DNA of 64,000 bases, from positions 62,001-126,000 of the forward strand of contig NZ_FUYR01000004.1 of NCBI RefSeq assembly GCF_900168015.1, read 5' to 3'. Below are positions 52,743 to 60,720 of the stretch, piece by piece; the stretch's first letter is position 1, and each line of letters begins with the position of its first letter. The notes below the pieces were generated by a model. That model ran no database searches. It had not been told where the DNA came from and saw only the letters and a list, made by a program, of their open reading frames with translations. The translations under genes were made by a program, and so were the position numbers. This DNA comes from Daejeonella lutea. GTDB lineage: Bacteria; Bacteroidota; Bacteroidia; Sphingobacteriales; Sphingobacteriaceae.

Positions 52743-52791
52743 TTGGATCGGATTAATTTAAAAGAATATACAATAATAATACAAAAATGCT

Positions 52792-52920
52792 GGAGCAAAG
52801 AACAAAGAGCAAGGATTAAGGACGCGAATCGGAGGCTACTCAGAGAATAACGCCGATGTGAATCGGACTGCCTGTATTCGCTGCCTGCGGGTTCGCAGGT
52901 TTATTCTTTATTCTTTACTA
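52792..52920. repeat. Inverted heptamer array in the mlaE/SDR divergent gap
   Basis: Left arm: AGCAAAG, AACAAAG, AGCAAGG, ATTAAGG. Right arm: TTTATTC, TTTATTC, TTTACTA, just before the SDR start. Inside is the palindrome CCTGCG-GGTT-CGCAGG (52884-52899) and repeated AATCGGA words. Confidence 0.75.
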
Positions 52921-52930
52921 TTTTTAGCCA

Positions 52931-53632
52931 ATGAACGCAATCGTAACCGGTGCAACAAAAGGAATCGGCAAGGCATTAGTCGAACTCCTAGCTGCTAACA
53001 ATTTTAATGTCGCTTTGTGTGCGAGAAATAGTGCTGAGATAGAAACTTTTGTTAAGGAGCTTCGCGAAAAGCATCCTGCTCTTAAATTTTTTGGGCAGGC
53101 AGCAGACCTGGAAGTAGAGGTAGATGTAGCCGGTTTCGCTGCATTTGTACAAGCAAACTTGAAGAACGCGGATGTACTTATTAATAATGCCGGCTTATTT
53201 ATCCCATCAGGTTTGATGCAGGAAGACGACAAAACACTATCAAGACAAATGAAAGTGAATGTCTATACTCCTCATTATCTCTCGAAATTTTTTGTTAAGA
53301 ATCTGGTTCCGAAAAAAGGCGGCCACATCTTCAATATTTGCTCCATTGCATCGCTGACACCACTTACCGCTTGTGCGTCCTACAGCATCACGAAGTCCGC
53401 ATTACTTACTCTGACAAAGCTTCTGAGAGAAGAATTGATACATTCAGGGATAAAGGTAACCGCGGTACTGCCAGGTGCAACGCTAACTGATTCATGGTCT
53501 GGCACAACGCTGCCGCCTGAACGCTTCGTGCTGCCTCGAGACGTCGCAAATGCTGTTTTAAACTGCCTTTCGATGAGTGCAGGCGCCAATGTGGATGAGA
53601 TTGTTATTAGGCCATTACAGGGCGAAATCTAA
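52931..53632 (+). CDS. Short-chain dehydrogenase/reductase (SDR family)
   Basis: This is a 233-residue classical SDR. The cofactor loop TGATKGIG lies at residues 6-13, NNAG near 81, and the catalytic triad is Ser138, Tyr151 and Lys155 (YSITK). The basic CARN after the second strand suggests NADP(H). The substrate is unknown; 3-oxoacyl or sugar ketone reduction are both possible. It stands alone and is followed by a small heptamer array. Confidence 0.9.
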   Translation: MNAIVTGATKGIGKALVELLAANNFNVALCARNSAEIETFVKELREKHPALKFFGQAADLEVEVDVAGFAAFVQANLKNADVLINNAGLFIPSGLMQEDDKTLSRQMKVNVYTPHYLSKFFVKNLVPKKGGHIFNICSIASLTPLTACASYSITKSALLTLTKLLREELIHSGIKVTAVLPGATLTDSWSGTTLPPERFVLPRDVANAVLNCLSMSAGANVDEIVIRPLQGEI

Positions 53633-53661
53633 TCAGAATATTTTTGTTTCGCTATGCAGAA

Positions 53662-53696
53662 AGTCTTGATTCCTGGTTCTTGATTCCTGGCTCACA
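53662..53696. repeat. Direct heptamer array after the SDR gene
   Basis: TCTTGAT, TCCTGGT, TCTTGAT and TCCTGGC run as a perfect 14-bp repeat of two alternating heptamers. An inverse arm is not obvious. Confidence 0.75.
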
Positions 53697-53877
53697 GTTT
53701 CACCGACATTTTACCTTCTTTTACCGAGAACTTACCATACCCTGCCTATTTGATGTTTTGGAGAAGAAATTCTTGAAGTAGTTTTGATTTGTCAAAGGGA
53801 AGGTAATCCCCAGAAGTACAACTTAAACGAACAACTAAACACTAAACAACAAATCACTAACAAAAAACGCTTTGAAC

Positions 53878-54477
53878 ATGGAAAAGAAACTACAACGGAA
53901 CGAGCAGGAAAAATCGGTAGCAGGAGTTTGCGCCGGACTTGCAGAATACTTTGATGTGGATGTAACCTGGATCCGTATCGCTTTTGTACTGGCTGTCTTG
54001 GCTGGATTATCAGGAGTATTGGCCTACATCGTGCTTTGGATAGCTGTACCGGTTAAGCCTTACGTTCCAAACTACGGACAATACACGGCTGATTATAAAG
54101 TTTATGACAATGCGGCCGGCCCAATTGGTCCAATAAATGATCCGGCGTTTGCGGGGATTCCTTACCCTAAAAAGAAGAAATCCGGAAATGGCGGCGTAGT
54201 AATGGGGATCATATTCGTAATCTTCGGCGCATTCTTCCTTATGGATGAGTTCCACTTTGTGCCATACTGGTTTGAGTTCCACAAGTTATGGCCCCTTGTA
54301 TTCATAATCCCAGGAATCGTTATGATCACTAACGCCAATAAAAAAACCTGGAAGGAAGAATGGAAAGAGCAGCAGGCAGCAAATCAGGCAGCTAATGATG
54401 CGGCGCAGCAATCAAATGCTTCGAATACTGAAGAAGTTACTATCATTGCTGACGAAAATTCAAAAAAAGAAGCATAA
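53878..54477 (+). CDS. PspC domain-containing membrane protein
   Basis: This 199-residue envelope-stress-related protein has the PspC domain at about residues 3-60: KLQRNEQEKSVAGVCAGLAE then DVDVTWIRIAFVLAVLAG and LAYIVLWIAVP. A second hydrophobic hairpin (about 105-150) has GVVMGIIFVIFGAFFLMDEF, like the LiaI/DUF5668 helices. The C-terminal tail is Gln/Ala-rich. ATG at 53878 is used; a TTG six bases upstream is unlikely. It is the first of three linked envelope genes. Confidence 0.9.
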   Translation: MEKKLQRNEQEKSVAGVCAGLAEYFDVDVTWIRIAFVLAVLAGLSGVLAYIVLWIAVPVKPYVPNYGQYTADYKVYDNAAGPIGPINDPAFAGIPYPKKKKSGNGGVVMGIIFVIFGAFFLMDEFHFVPYWFEFHKLWPLVFIIPGIVMITNANKKTWKEEWKEQQAANQAANDAAQQSNASNTEEVTIIADENSKKEA

Positions 54478-54484
54478 AAATCGG

Positions 54485-54507
54485 GAGCAGCTTGCTGCTC
54501 TCATTTT
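54485..54507 (+). terminator. Hairpin between PspC and the LiaF-like gene
   Basis: GAGCAGC and GCTGCTC pair around a two-base loop, followed by TCATTTT. The T-run is weak, so it may only attenuate readthrough. Confidence 0.55.
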
Positions 54508-54532
54508 ATAAGCAAACTAGAAATATAAAATT

Positions 54533-55474
54533 ATGAAAACCGAAAAAATAATTTGGGGCCTGATCTTCATCTTCGTAGGTACAGTGTTCATGCTCGATAA
54601 CTTTAATGTGATTAATTTTTATTGGGGATCAGTGTGGCGCTTTTGGCCAATTATCTTCATCCTGATAGGTGCCAACATGCTGCTAAGCAGATTTGCAAAT
54701 AACACAACGGGTCCAATAGCTGCGGCGACAATCACAGTTCTGGTGCTTGTTTTCATAGGGTACCAGGGCTCAATTCCACGAGAAGACCGTGGCTGGCTGC
54801 ACTTTAAATTTAATGAGAGCCGCAGGGATAAAAATGTAAACTGGAGCAACGCCAGTGTTTTTACAGAACCTTATACCGGTTCAAAATCCGCAACCTTAAA
54901 TATTCAGGGTAGCGCTACAGGGTACGAGCTTAAGGACACTACTTCGATGCTCTTTCAGGCGGACGTAAACGAATCGACAGGGGGCTACTCGCTGGAGAAA
55001 ACAGTTCTTGATTCAGTAGACGTTCTGAACTTCCGGAAGAGAGATAAGAACGGACGTGGTTTAAAGATGGATGATATCGAGACTAACGATACTCGCCTTC
55101 GGTTAAATTCAAATCCAATATGGGACATCACGGTTGAGATGGGTGCTGGCGAAACTAACTTCAATTTGGAGAACTTCAAGGTTCGCAACCTGCGTTTTGA
55201 AGGCGGTGCTGCATCTTTCCAGGCAAAGGTGGGAACTAAATTACCACTTACAGAGATTACCGTAGAAACCGGCGTGGCGAGTGTGGAGATTGAAGTGCCA
55301 AAAGAGTCAGGAACGCGCATCGTTGTAGACAGCGGATTATCATCTAAAGACTTTAGTGGATTTTCCAAACAAGCTGATGGTACGTATAAATCGAGCAACT
55401 ACGACTCTGCAGCGAATAAAGTAAACATTAACCTGAAAGGTGGATTATCTTCATTCGAAGTAAGAAAGTATTAA
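54533..55474 (+). CDS. LiaF-like / DUF5668 transmembrane protein with C-terminal beta-helix-like domain
   Basis: In this 313-residue protein, three to four hydrophobic segments occur within the first 85 residues (IIWGLIFIFVGTVFMLDNF, FWPIIFILIGANMLLS, TITVLVLVFIGYQG), matching the LiaI-LiaF-like transmembrane region. The C-terminal part (about 110-313) has regular short strands (LNIQGSATGYELKD, WDITVEMGAGETNFNLENF, GVASVEIEVPKES) like DUF4097/LiaF-type beta repeats. With PspC upstream, an envelope-stress sensing role is likely by analogy with LiaFSR, but no two-component partner is present here. Confidence 0.85.
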   Translation: MKTEKIIWGLIFIFVGTVFMLDNFNVINFYWGSVWRFWPIIFILIGANMLLSRFANNTTGPIAAATITVLVLVFIGYQGSIPREDRGWLHFKFNESRRDKNVNWSNASVFTEPYTGSKSATLNIQGSATGYELKDTTSMLFQADVNESTGGYSLEKTVLDSVDVLNFRKRDKNGRGLKMDDIETNDTRLRLNSNPIWDITVEMGAGETNFNLENFKVRNLRFEGGAASFQAKVGTKLPLTEITVETGVASVEIEVPKESGTRIVVDSGLSSKDFSGFSKQADGTYKSSNYDSAANKVNINLKGGLSSFEVRKY

Positions 55475-55495
55475 ATATATTTGTTACAGCTGAGG

Positions 55496-55530
55496 CGGAA
55501 GCTTCCCGGATCAACGGGAGCTTCCGTTTT
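55496..55530 (+). terminator. Terminator after the LiaF-like gene
   Basis: CGGAAGCTTCCC pairs with GGGAGCTTCCG around an eight-base loop; TTTT follows. The next gene starts 15 bases later. Confidence 0.8.
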
Positions 55531-55544
55531 GCGTATAAGGAGAA

Positions 55545-56150
55545 ATGAAAGGATATATTGTCGTAGTAAAAGGAAAGCCTGAAGGACCGTATTCGCTTGA
55601 GCAATTGAAGGAGCTGAAAATCAGGCCTGGGACGTTTGTGAAAACAGAAGAAATGGACGACTACAAAGAAGCCCATGAGATTCCCGAACTCTGCGAACTG
55701 CTTGGAATTAAGGCTCAGGTCAGAAAGCCGCAGTATTTCGCTTCCCTCGACGTTCGACTGCTGGCAATCATTATTGATTACTTTATCATTTTTGCTATAT
55801 ACTGCGTAATGGCTACCATTGTTGTGCTTTTTATCGGCGAAAGAGATCAGAGGATCATCGTCGCACTTTCCGGACTCGCGATCATTCCCATTGCCAAAAT
55901 GATATACAGTATATTTAGCGAGGCCTCATTTCGGCAGGGAACATACGGCAAATTCCTTATGGGGTTGAAAGTAACTGATGAATCGGGGCTTCCGATATCC
56001 CTTGGCCAGTCGGCCGTAAGAAACTTATCAAAACTTATCTGCGTAGCAACTCTGGGACTTGGATACGCTTTTGGCTTCTTTGACAAACGTCAGCAGTGCA
56101 TTCATGACAAAATAGGAGGGACACTGGTGATTAAGGATCGACTCATTTAG
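55545..56150 (+). CDS. GYF_2 plus RDD domain membrane protein
   Basis: In this 201-residue protein the first 60 residues form a GYF_2-type module (YIVVVKGKPEGPYSLEQLKE then GTFVKTEEMDDYKEA). The RDD domain follows (about 70-195) with ASLDVRLLAIIIDYFIIFAI (Arg and two Asp in the first helix), GTYGKFLMGLKVTDESG and KRQQCIHDKIGGTLVI. RDD proteins are membrane transporters or sodium antiporters in some species, but most are uncharacterised; the GYF_2-RDD combination is common in Bacteroidota. Confidence 0.88.
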   Translation: MKGYIVVVKGKPEGPYSLEQLKELKIRPGTFVKTEEMDDYKEAHEIPELCELLGIKAQVRKPQYFASLDVRLLAIIIDYFIIFAIYCVMATIVVLFIGERDQRIIVALSGLAIIPIAKMIYSIFSEASFRQGTYGKFLMGLKVTDESGLPISLGQSAVRNLSKLICVATLGLGYAFGFFDKRQQCIHDKIGGTLVIKDRLI

Positions 56151-56305
56151 GTTTAACTTGACAAGCAGTATATCAATGGAATAAACTTTCTGACGGACGT
56201 TTCAAATGATACACCTTTATTGATATTTATTGGGGAAAGTTCATATCTTACTAGCTACAATTATCCACCCAACCTAGCATATAAAACTTTTAAGGTTTTA
56301 GCCGA

Positions 56306-56701
56306 ATGATACTTAATCGATTTGTAAAAAACTCTGAAAAACGGAACCGGGTCATACATATTGTCTTTGGCTTTATCATTCTGATCCATGCATGGGAGAA
56401 ATATGAAACAGGTCATGGCCCATTTGTGTTTTTTCTGATTGCAGGCTTAATATTTATTACACTTGCGATTTTACATCCTGTTTTAGAAAAAAAGTATCCC
56501 TGGATTGATGGGGTATTTTTTGTCATCGAAGGAACATTGTCGCTGGCAGTTGCGTACGACTATTTTCATATGGGCAAAAAAGCCTTGCCTTTTGCATACC
56601 TGGGAGTGGCGATGCTGCAGTATTTCGTGGCCTTTAGAAAGTCGAGAAAAGGTATTGCTCACCACAAAGCAAAATATTCAGAACCAGTTGATCCTTCCTA
56701 A
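56306..56701 (+). CDS. Small integral membrane protein, unknown function
   Basis: The 131-residue protein has four hydrophobic segments: about 17-30 (VIHIVFGFIILIHAW), 40-58 (FVFFLIAGLIFITLAIL), 68-85 and 92-108. Its cytoplasmic-facing tail is basic (FRKSRKGIAHHKAKY). I do not recognise the family. It is convergent with the TonB-like gene, with only 29 bases between the stops. Confidence 0.65.
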   Translation: MILNRFVKNSEKRNRVIHIVFGFIILIHAWEKYETGHGPFVFFLIAGLIFITLAILHPVLEKKYPWIDGVFFVIEGTLSLAVAYDYFHMGKKALPFAYLGVAMLQYFVAFRKSRKGIAHHKAKYSEPVDPS

Positions 56702-56730
56702 ATTCAACACCACTTCGCACCTGGGAGCTT

Positions 56731-57171
56731 TTAGTTAAACCGGAAGAATACTGGCATGGTATACGTCGTGTCAATGGGCTTTCCCTGTCTAATAGCTGGC
56801 TTCCAGTTAGGACTCTCTTTAAACAGCCGGATAGCTTCTTCATCAGTACCATATCCAAGACCCCTGAGTACACGAATATCCTTTATTTCACCAAGTCTGT
56901 TCACAAAAAAGCTGATGATAACCCTGCCTTGGATCTGGTTTTTGCTTGCTTCTGGAGGGTACCTAAGATTAGCCTTAAGATATGCCTGCCAGCCGCGCAT
57001 TCCATTTGGATACTCAGGCGGAACTTCGATTGGACACTCAAACAAACTAGTACCCGATCTGGGCAAAAATGAAGTGCCTTTATCGGTTGCCGTCTTAGCG
57101 ACCTGTGCCCCTGAACTCAAAGGAAATAACAGAATCCATGCAAATATGATAAAGTTGGAGAATGCCCTCAT
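56731..57171 (-). CDS. Exported TonB C-terminal domain protein
   Basis: This 146-residue protein has a signal peptide (about 1-22, ending SGAQ). The single domain has PPEYPNGMRGWQAYLKANLR, then QIQGRVIISFFVNRLGEIKD, VLRGLGYGTDEEAIRLFKES and PNWKPAIRQGKPIDTTYTMP, the typical TonB C-terminal pattern of Bacteroidota. It has no membrane anchor after cleavage and no proline-rich spacer, so it is unlikely to be a working energy transducer by itself. It is very similar to the last domain of the BlaR1-like protein 250 bases upstream, implying duplication. Confidence 0.85.
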   Translation of the reverse strand: MRAFSNFIIFAWILLFPLSSGAQVAKTATDKGTSFLPRSGTSLFECPIEVPPEYPNGMRGWQAYLKANLRYPPEASKNQIQGRVIISFFVNRLGEIKDIRVLRGLGYGTDEEAIRLFKESPNWKPAIRQGKPIDTTYTMPVFFRFN

Positions 57172-57424
57172 TGTTTGTAGGACGTTTTACTTGATTGGAT
57201 GCTTTCAGGCAGATAATTCCACAAACTAAGTCAGTAAAAAACCAGAGCGAAAATCTTTGCAGATCTCCCCGCTGGTTAAATAGTTAAAAACGATGGTGAT
57301 TTTTGTGGGTTGAAACATATTGATAGTTTATTACCTATAATGACAGGCTACTATTTATCATTCTAGGTTTACACTGAGGCACATTTCAAACTTTCCTTGG
57401 GAAGATAGTTCAGCCCGTTCATCG

Positions 57425-59197
57425 TCATGGTTTAGGTTGTACAGGCTCCGAAGGTTTCTTCTCGTCAGTTTTTTCAGCCAGCTGGAAGAAAATTGGCATG
57501 GTGTAGGCTACTCGGGCTGGTCTGCCGTTTGATAATCCCGGTTTCCATTTCGGGCTGTTTTTTACCACCCTAACCGCCTCTTCATCAAGCCCATCGCCTA
57601 AACCTCTCAGTACTTTAATATCGGACAGGGTGCCATCCTTTTCTGCGACGAACGCCAAAATAACCCGGCCAGTAGTTTTTTTATCTCGTGCTTGTTGCGG
57701 GTACTTTAAGTTTGCCTGCAGATATCTCGCCCAACCGTTCATCCCTCCTTCAAACTCCGGAAGTACTTCAACACTTGCAAAGTCTTTTATCGAATTATCA
57801 TCGTTTACAACAACCTCATTCAATCCGACTGCATTTGTTGGGTTTGCTCCGGAAACCTTCTTTGTCGAATCTGGATGGTAGGCCTGGACGGCAATTTGAC
57901 CGATGTAATTCTTGATTTTATTATCAGGGACAAACTCAGCGGGTGTGTTGCTTCCAGCGAAATAGTATTTAACGGCCAAAGTGTAGGTGTCATCAGGTAC
58001 CTCCAACGAGCTACGGAATGATGTTATAGTTTTTAATACCTCGCCATTTGCGTCTGTTTGTAAGCCTCTAACAATATTTGCTCCGGTTATTTCTTTATTT
58101 TGCACTGTAAAAGTCGCGACTACAAAACCTTGAGTTCTACTTTCCCTAGCTGTTGCAGGATACTTTACCGTGCGCATAAAATGCTTTTTTAGGGATGCAA
58201 AATCGGGCGGTGTCGTGGCCGAAGCTGTCTCGGAAACTCTAACAAGGTCATTTGGTTTTATGTCATCAGGGCGAGAAGGTTTATTGAGTTCGAGCGCCGA
58301 AATAATTTTTTCGCTGGTTTCCGGAGTCAGGGGACTCAAAATCCTCTCAGCAACTGGCCGTACCTCTTCAGATTGTACCGTTGCCGCCGACACGATCAGC
58401 ATCAGCATAAATAAGGGTGCAGAAAAACCGTACTTCCAAAGCCCGGTGCTGCGTGATCTGTTTTTATGTAGCATCATGATTCGTCTTTTTAAAAGTGACT
58501 TATTGAAAAAGTTATTACTGAGATGAACTGGGTCTACTCCCAGGGTATTGCTGAGCAGCAGCAAGGCGTAATCCGATTTGCTCTGCATTAATGTTGCCGC
58601 TTCTTCATCCGCTATAAATTCATGGATATGCCTGATTTCCTTTTTATAGAGATACATCACCGGGTTAAACCAGTTAATGATCGCGGCAAGCTCAATGAAG
58701 ATTATATCGGCAGAATGCCACTGGCGCATATGCACTTTCTCATGATCAATAATAGTATCAGCTTTGGGCATACTGCGGTCGACCACAAGAGTTTTGAAGA
58801 ATGAAAAAGCTGAGCCTTTTTCTGTTTTCAGGCTGGATTTTAGCATTGCAAGCCGGATTAAAAATCGGATGGTCAACAGGCTTGCTCCGACCACATATGT
58901 CCAGAAGATTAGGTCAGCAGCGGTAGGTGCAGAAGCCTCTTCATCTATACCAACAATTACGGTCTCATAGATCATCCGCGAAGGCATAATCGCCGCTTCC
59001 CGCACTTTCTGTGTGATGAAGAGATCCCGAAACCAATCCGAATTGATGAAGGGAATGAGGAACGATAAAAAAATGCTCGTGTTCAGGAAGAAGCGGTTCT
59101 GTCTGAAGAAGGTTTCATTCCTTAATACCAGTACGTAGAAGCCCATGAAGAGCAGCAAGTACAGGTTGGTCTGGAGTAGGTAGTTCAGGCCGTTCAT
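57425..59197 (-). CDS. BlaR1-like M56 metallopeptidase with C-terminal TonB domains
   Basis: In this 590-residue protein the N-terminal half is the M56 sensor-peptidase with membrane helices at about 8-26, 40-55, 100-120 and 255-275. The zinc motif HEKVH lies at 152-156, with a downstream FIADEEA supplying a third ligand. After the last helix come two TonB C-terminal-like domains: about 325-400 (AKKHF-type, with YPATARESRTQGFVVATFTV) and 475-575 (EFEGGMNGWARYLQANLKY then GRVILAFVAEKDGTLSDIKV). There is no penicillin-binding sensor domain. BlaI follows on the 5' side with a two-base gap, so this is a signalling pair. Confidence 0.9.
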   Translation of the reverse strand: MNGLNYLLQTNLYLLLFMGFYVLVLRNETFFRQNRFFLNTSIFLSFLIPFINSDWFRDLFITQKVREAAIMPSRMIYETVIVGIDEEASAPTAADLIFWTYVVGASLLTIRFLIRLAMLKSSLKTEKGSAFSFFKTLVVDRSMPKADTIIDHEKVHMRQWHSADIIFIELAAIINWFNPVMYLYKKEIRHIHEFIADEEAATLMQSKSDYALLLLSNTLGVDPVHLSNNFFNKSLLKRRIMMLHKNRSRSTGLWKYGFSAPLFMLMLIVSAATVQSEEVRPVAERILSPLTPETSEKIISALELNKPSRPDDIKPNDLVRVSETASATTPPDFASLKKHFMRTVKYPATARESRTQGFVVATFTVQNKEITGANIVRGLQTDANGEVLKTITSFRSSLEVPDDTYTLAVKYYFAGSNTPAEFVPDNKIKNYIGQIAVQAYHPDSTKKVSGANPTNAVGLNEVVVNDDNSIKDFASVEVLPEFEGGMNGWARYLQANLKYPQQARDKKTTGRVILAFVAEKDGTLSDIKVLRGLGDGLDEEAVRVVKNSPKWKPGLSNGRPARVAYTMPIFFQLAEKTDEKKPSEPVQPKP

Positions 59198-59199
59198 GG

Positions 59200-59571
59200 T
59201 CAGGGTTTTTTGAGTTTCTCAATCAGTTTTAGGATCTCATCTGCTTCCTTGAGGTCGAGCTTTTTCTCTTTCACGAAGAAGGAAAACATGTTCTCTACCG
59301 AATTGTCGAAATACCCATTGAGCAGTTTTTCCGTCGCAAAGCTTCGGTATTCCTCGATACTGACAAGAGGGAAATAGCGGTGGCTCTTCCCAAATGCCTC
59401 ATGATCGATAAAACCCTTTGTTTCCAGTATGCGGATGATTGTTGATACGGTATTGTAAGCAGGCTTCGGTTCCGGAAGCTGATCGACAACATCTTTCACA
59501 AATCCTTTTTCCAGATCCCACAATACCTGCATGATCTGTTCTTCTGCTTTTGTTAGTTCTTTGATCTCCAT
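59200..59571 (-). CDS. BlaI/MecI/CopY family repressor
   Basis: This is a 123-residue winged-helix repressor. The core reads ELTKAEEQIMQVLWDLEKGF, then YNTVSTIIRILETKGFIDHE, the recognition helix, and SHRYFPLVSIEEYR. The C-terminal helices form the dimer interface, where the partner protease would act. It is the first gene of the blaI-blaR1 unit, and two operator-like palindromes lie upstream. It probably represses its own promoter until the M56 protein is triggered. Confidence 0.93.
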   Translation of the reverse strand: MEIKELTKAEEQIMQVLWDLEKGFVKDVVDQLPEPKPAYNTVSTIIRILETKGFIDHEAFGKSHRYFPLVSIEEYRSFATEKLLNGYFDNSVENMFSFFVKEKKLDLKEADEILKLIEKLKKP

Positions 59572-59629
59572 GTTAATTCTGTTTCTAAGCTTAATATATA
59601 ACTGATCTGAAATGATAACACCAAGGTAA

Positions 59630-59665
59630 AACTAATTTTTTAGTTATACAACTATTTCGTTAGTT
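59630..59665 (-). promoter_or_regulatory. Twin BlaI-type operator palindromes
   Basis: AACTAA-TTTT-TTAGTT (59630-59645) is a perfect 6-4-6 palindrome. AACTAT-TTCG-TTAGTT (59650-59665) is a near copy exactly 20 bp away, about two helical turns. They lie 59-94 bases upstream of blaI, where two repressor dimers could sit on one face of the DNA. Confidence 0.65.
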
Positions 59666-59944
59666 TATTTTATTTTTTTTATGATTATAATGGTATATCG
59701 AAGCGATTTGCGGTTTGCGCCTTATCAAGGTGAAATATGGGACAATACTTTTTTTATCCAATTGGGATATTAAGCTATTCGGCTGGTCTTTAAGTAAATA
59801 TAATCATCTAATGCTTAGATTTTTTGGAAAAACAACTTTTTATTCACATATTCGGGTACGTAACCGTTTTCTTGGTATTACGGAGATGGCAGGTTGGTTT
59901 AGCTTAAAATAATATTAAAATTGCCCGAGGGGCTTTCGTTAACT
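59666..59944. other. Gap between blaI and the second ECF sigma gene
   Basis: AT-rich and without a supported gene. A forward 65-codon frame (59715-59912) has no recognisable motif. It should contain the sigma-gene promoter, but I found no clear element. Confidence 0.5.
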
Positions 59945-60520
59945 ATGATCAGCACATACAGCAAACTGGATGATCAAATGCTGCTTGAACTTCTTCAGGC
60001 AGGAGATGAGAATGCTCTTGCTGCTATATATGACAGATACTGGTCGAAATTATATCTGCAGGCCTATAAGGTCCTTCGCGACAGATATCAATGCGAGGAT
60101 ATTGTCCAGGAAATTATCGTTCAATTATGGACTAAACGGGCCGCGAATAATATCGCTAGCCTTAAGGCTTACCTGTATGCATGTGTAAGATACCAGATCT
60201 TTAAATCGGTTCGTTCTGCCATGAGGGTTGAATCGCTGGAAACTGATGATAGCGAAACAATAAGTGATGCAGATAATCTGATACTTGAAAAAGATATTCA
60301 AAAACTTCTTGAAGCAGGAGTTGCAGAATTACCCGCAAAATGCCGGGAAATTTTCACCCTCAGCCGTAAGGATCATCTTAGTACAAAAGAAATTGCTTAC
60401 CGCCTGGGACTTTCCCCGAAAACAGTGGAAAATCAATTAACGATTGCTTTGCGTAGACTTAGATCTGCAATGCATGAAGTGATGGTGTGGTTGCTGTTAT
60501 TAAACTTTTTGGGCAGCTGA
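59945..60520 (+). CDS. RNA polymerase ECF sigma factor of a FecR/SusC unit
   Basis: It has 191 residues from the ATG at 59945; a non-ATG start 24 bases upstream is less likely. Region 2 (about 20-85) has LAAIYDRYWSKLYLQAYKVL and CEDIVQEIIVQLW, and region 4 (about 125-180) has LPAKCREIFTLSRKDHLSTK and EIAYRLGLSPKTVENQLTIALRRLR. This is the Bacteroidota sigma-70 family type paired with FecR. It is followed 200 bases later by FecR and SusC genes in the usual order. Confidence 0.93.
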   Translation: MISTYSKLDDQMLLELLQAGDENALAAIYDRYWSKLYLQAYKVLRDRYQCEDIVQEIIVQLWTKRAANNIASLKAYLYACVRYQIFKSVRSAMRVESLETDDSETISDADNLILEKDIQKLLEAGVAELPAKCREIFTLSRKDHLSTKEIAYRLGLSPKTVENQLTIALRRLRSAMHEVMVWLLLLNFLGS

Positions 60521-60720
60521 TAATCTACCCCGGAATTCCATAATGCTTTTGTGAAGTTTCTCTATTTGTCTGAAAATTCCTTGTGCAGTTTTACCTACAA
60601 GAACTGCCAACCCGATCAGTTTTAAGAGCCCAATTTTTCTGAATAAAAAGTCTAAAGAACGCTAAAAAACTTCAGCTGTATTTGGGGGTAATCACCCTTC
60701 GACAACACATACATCAGAAC

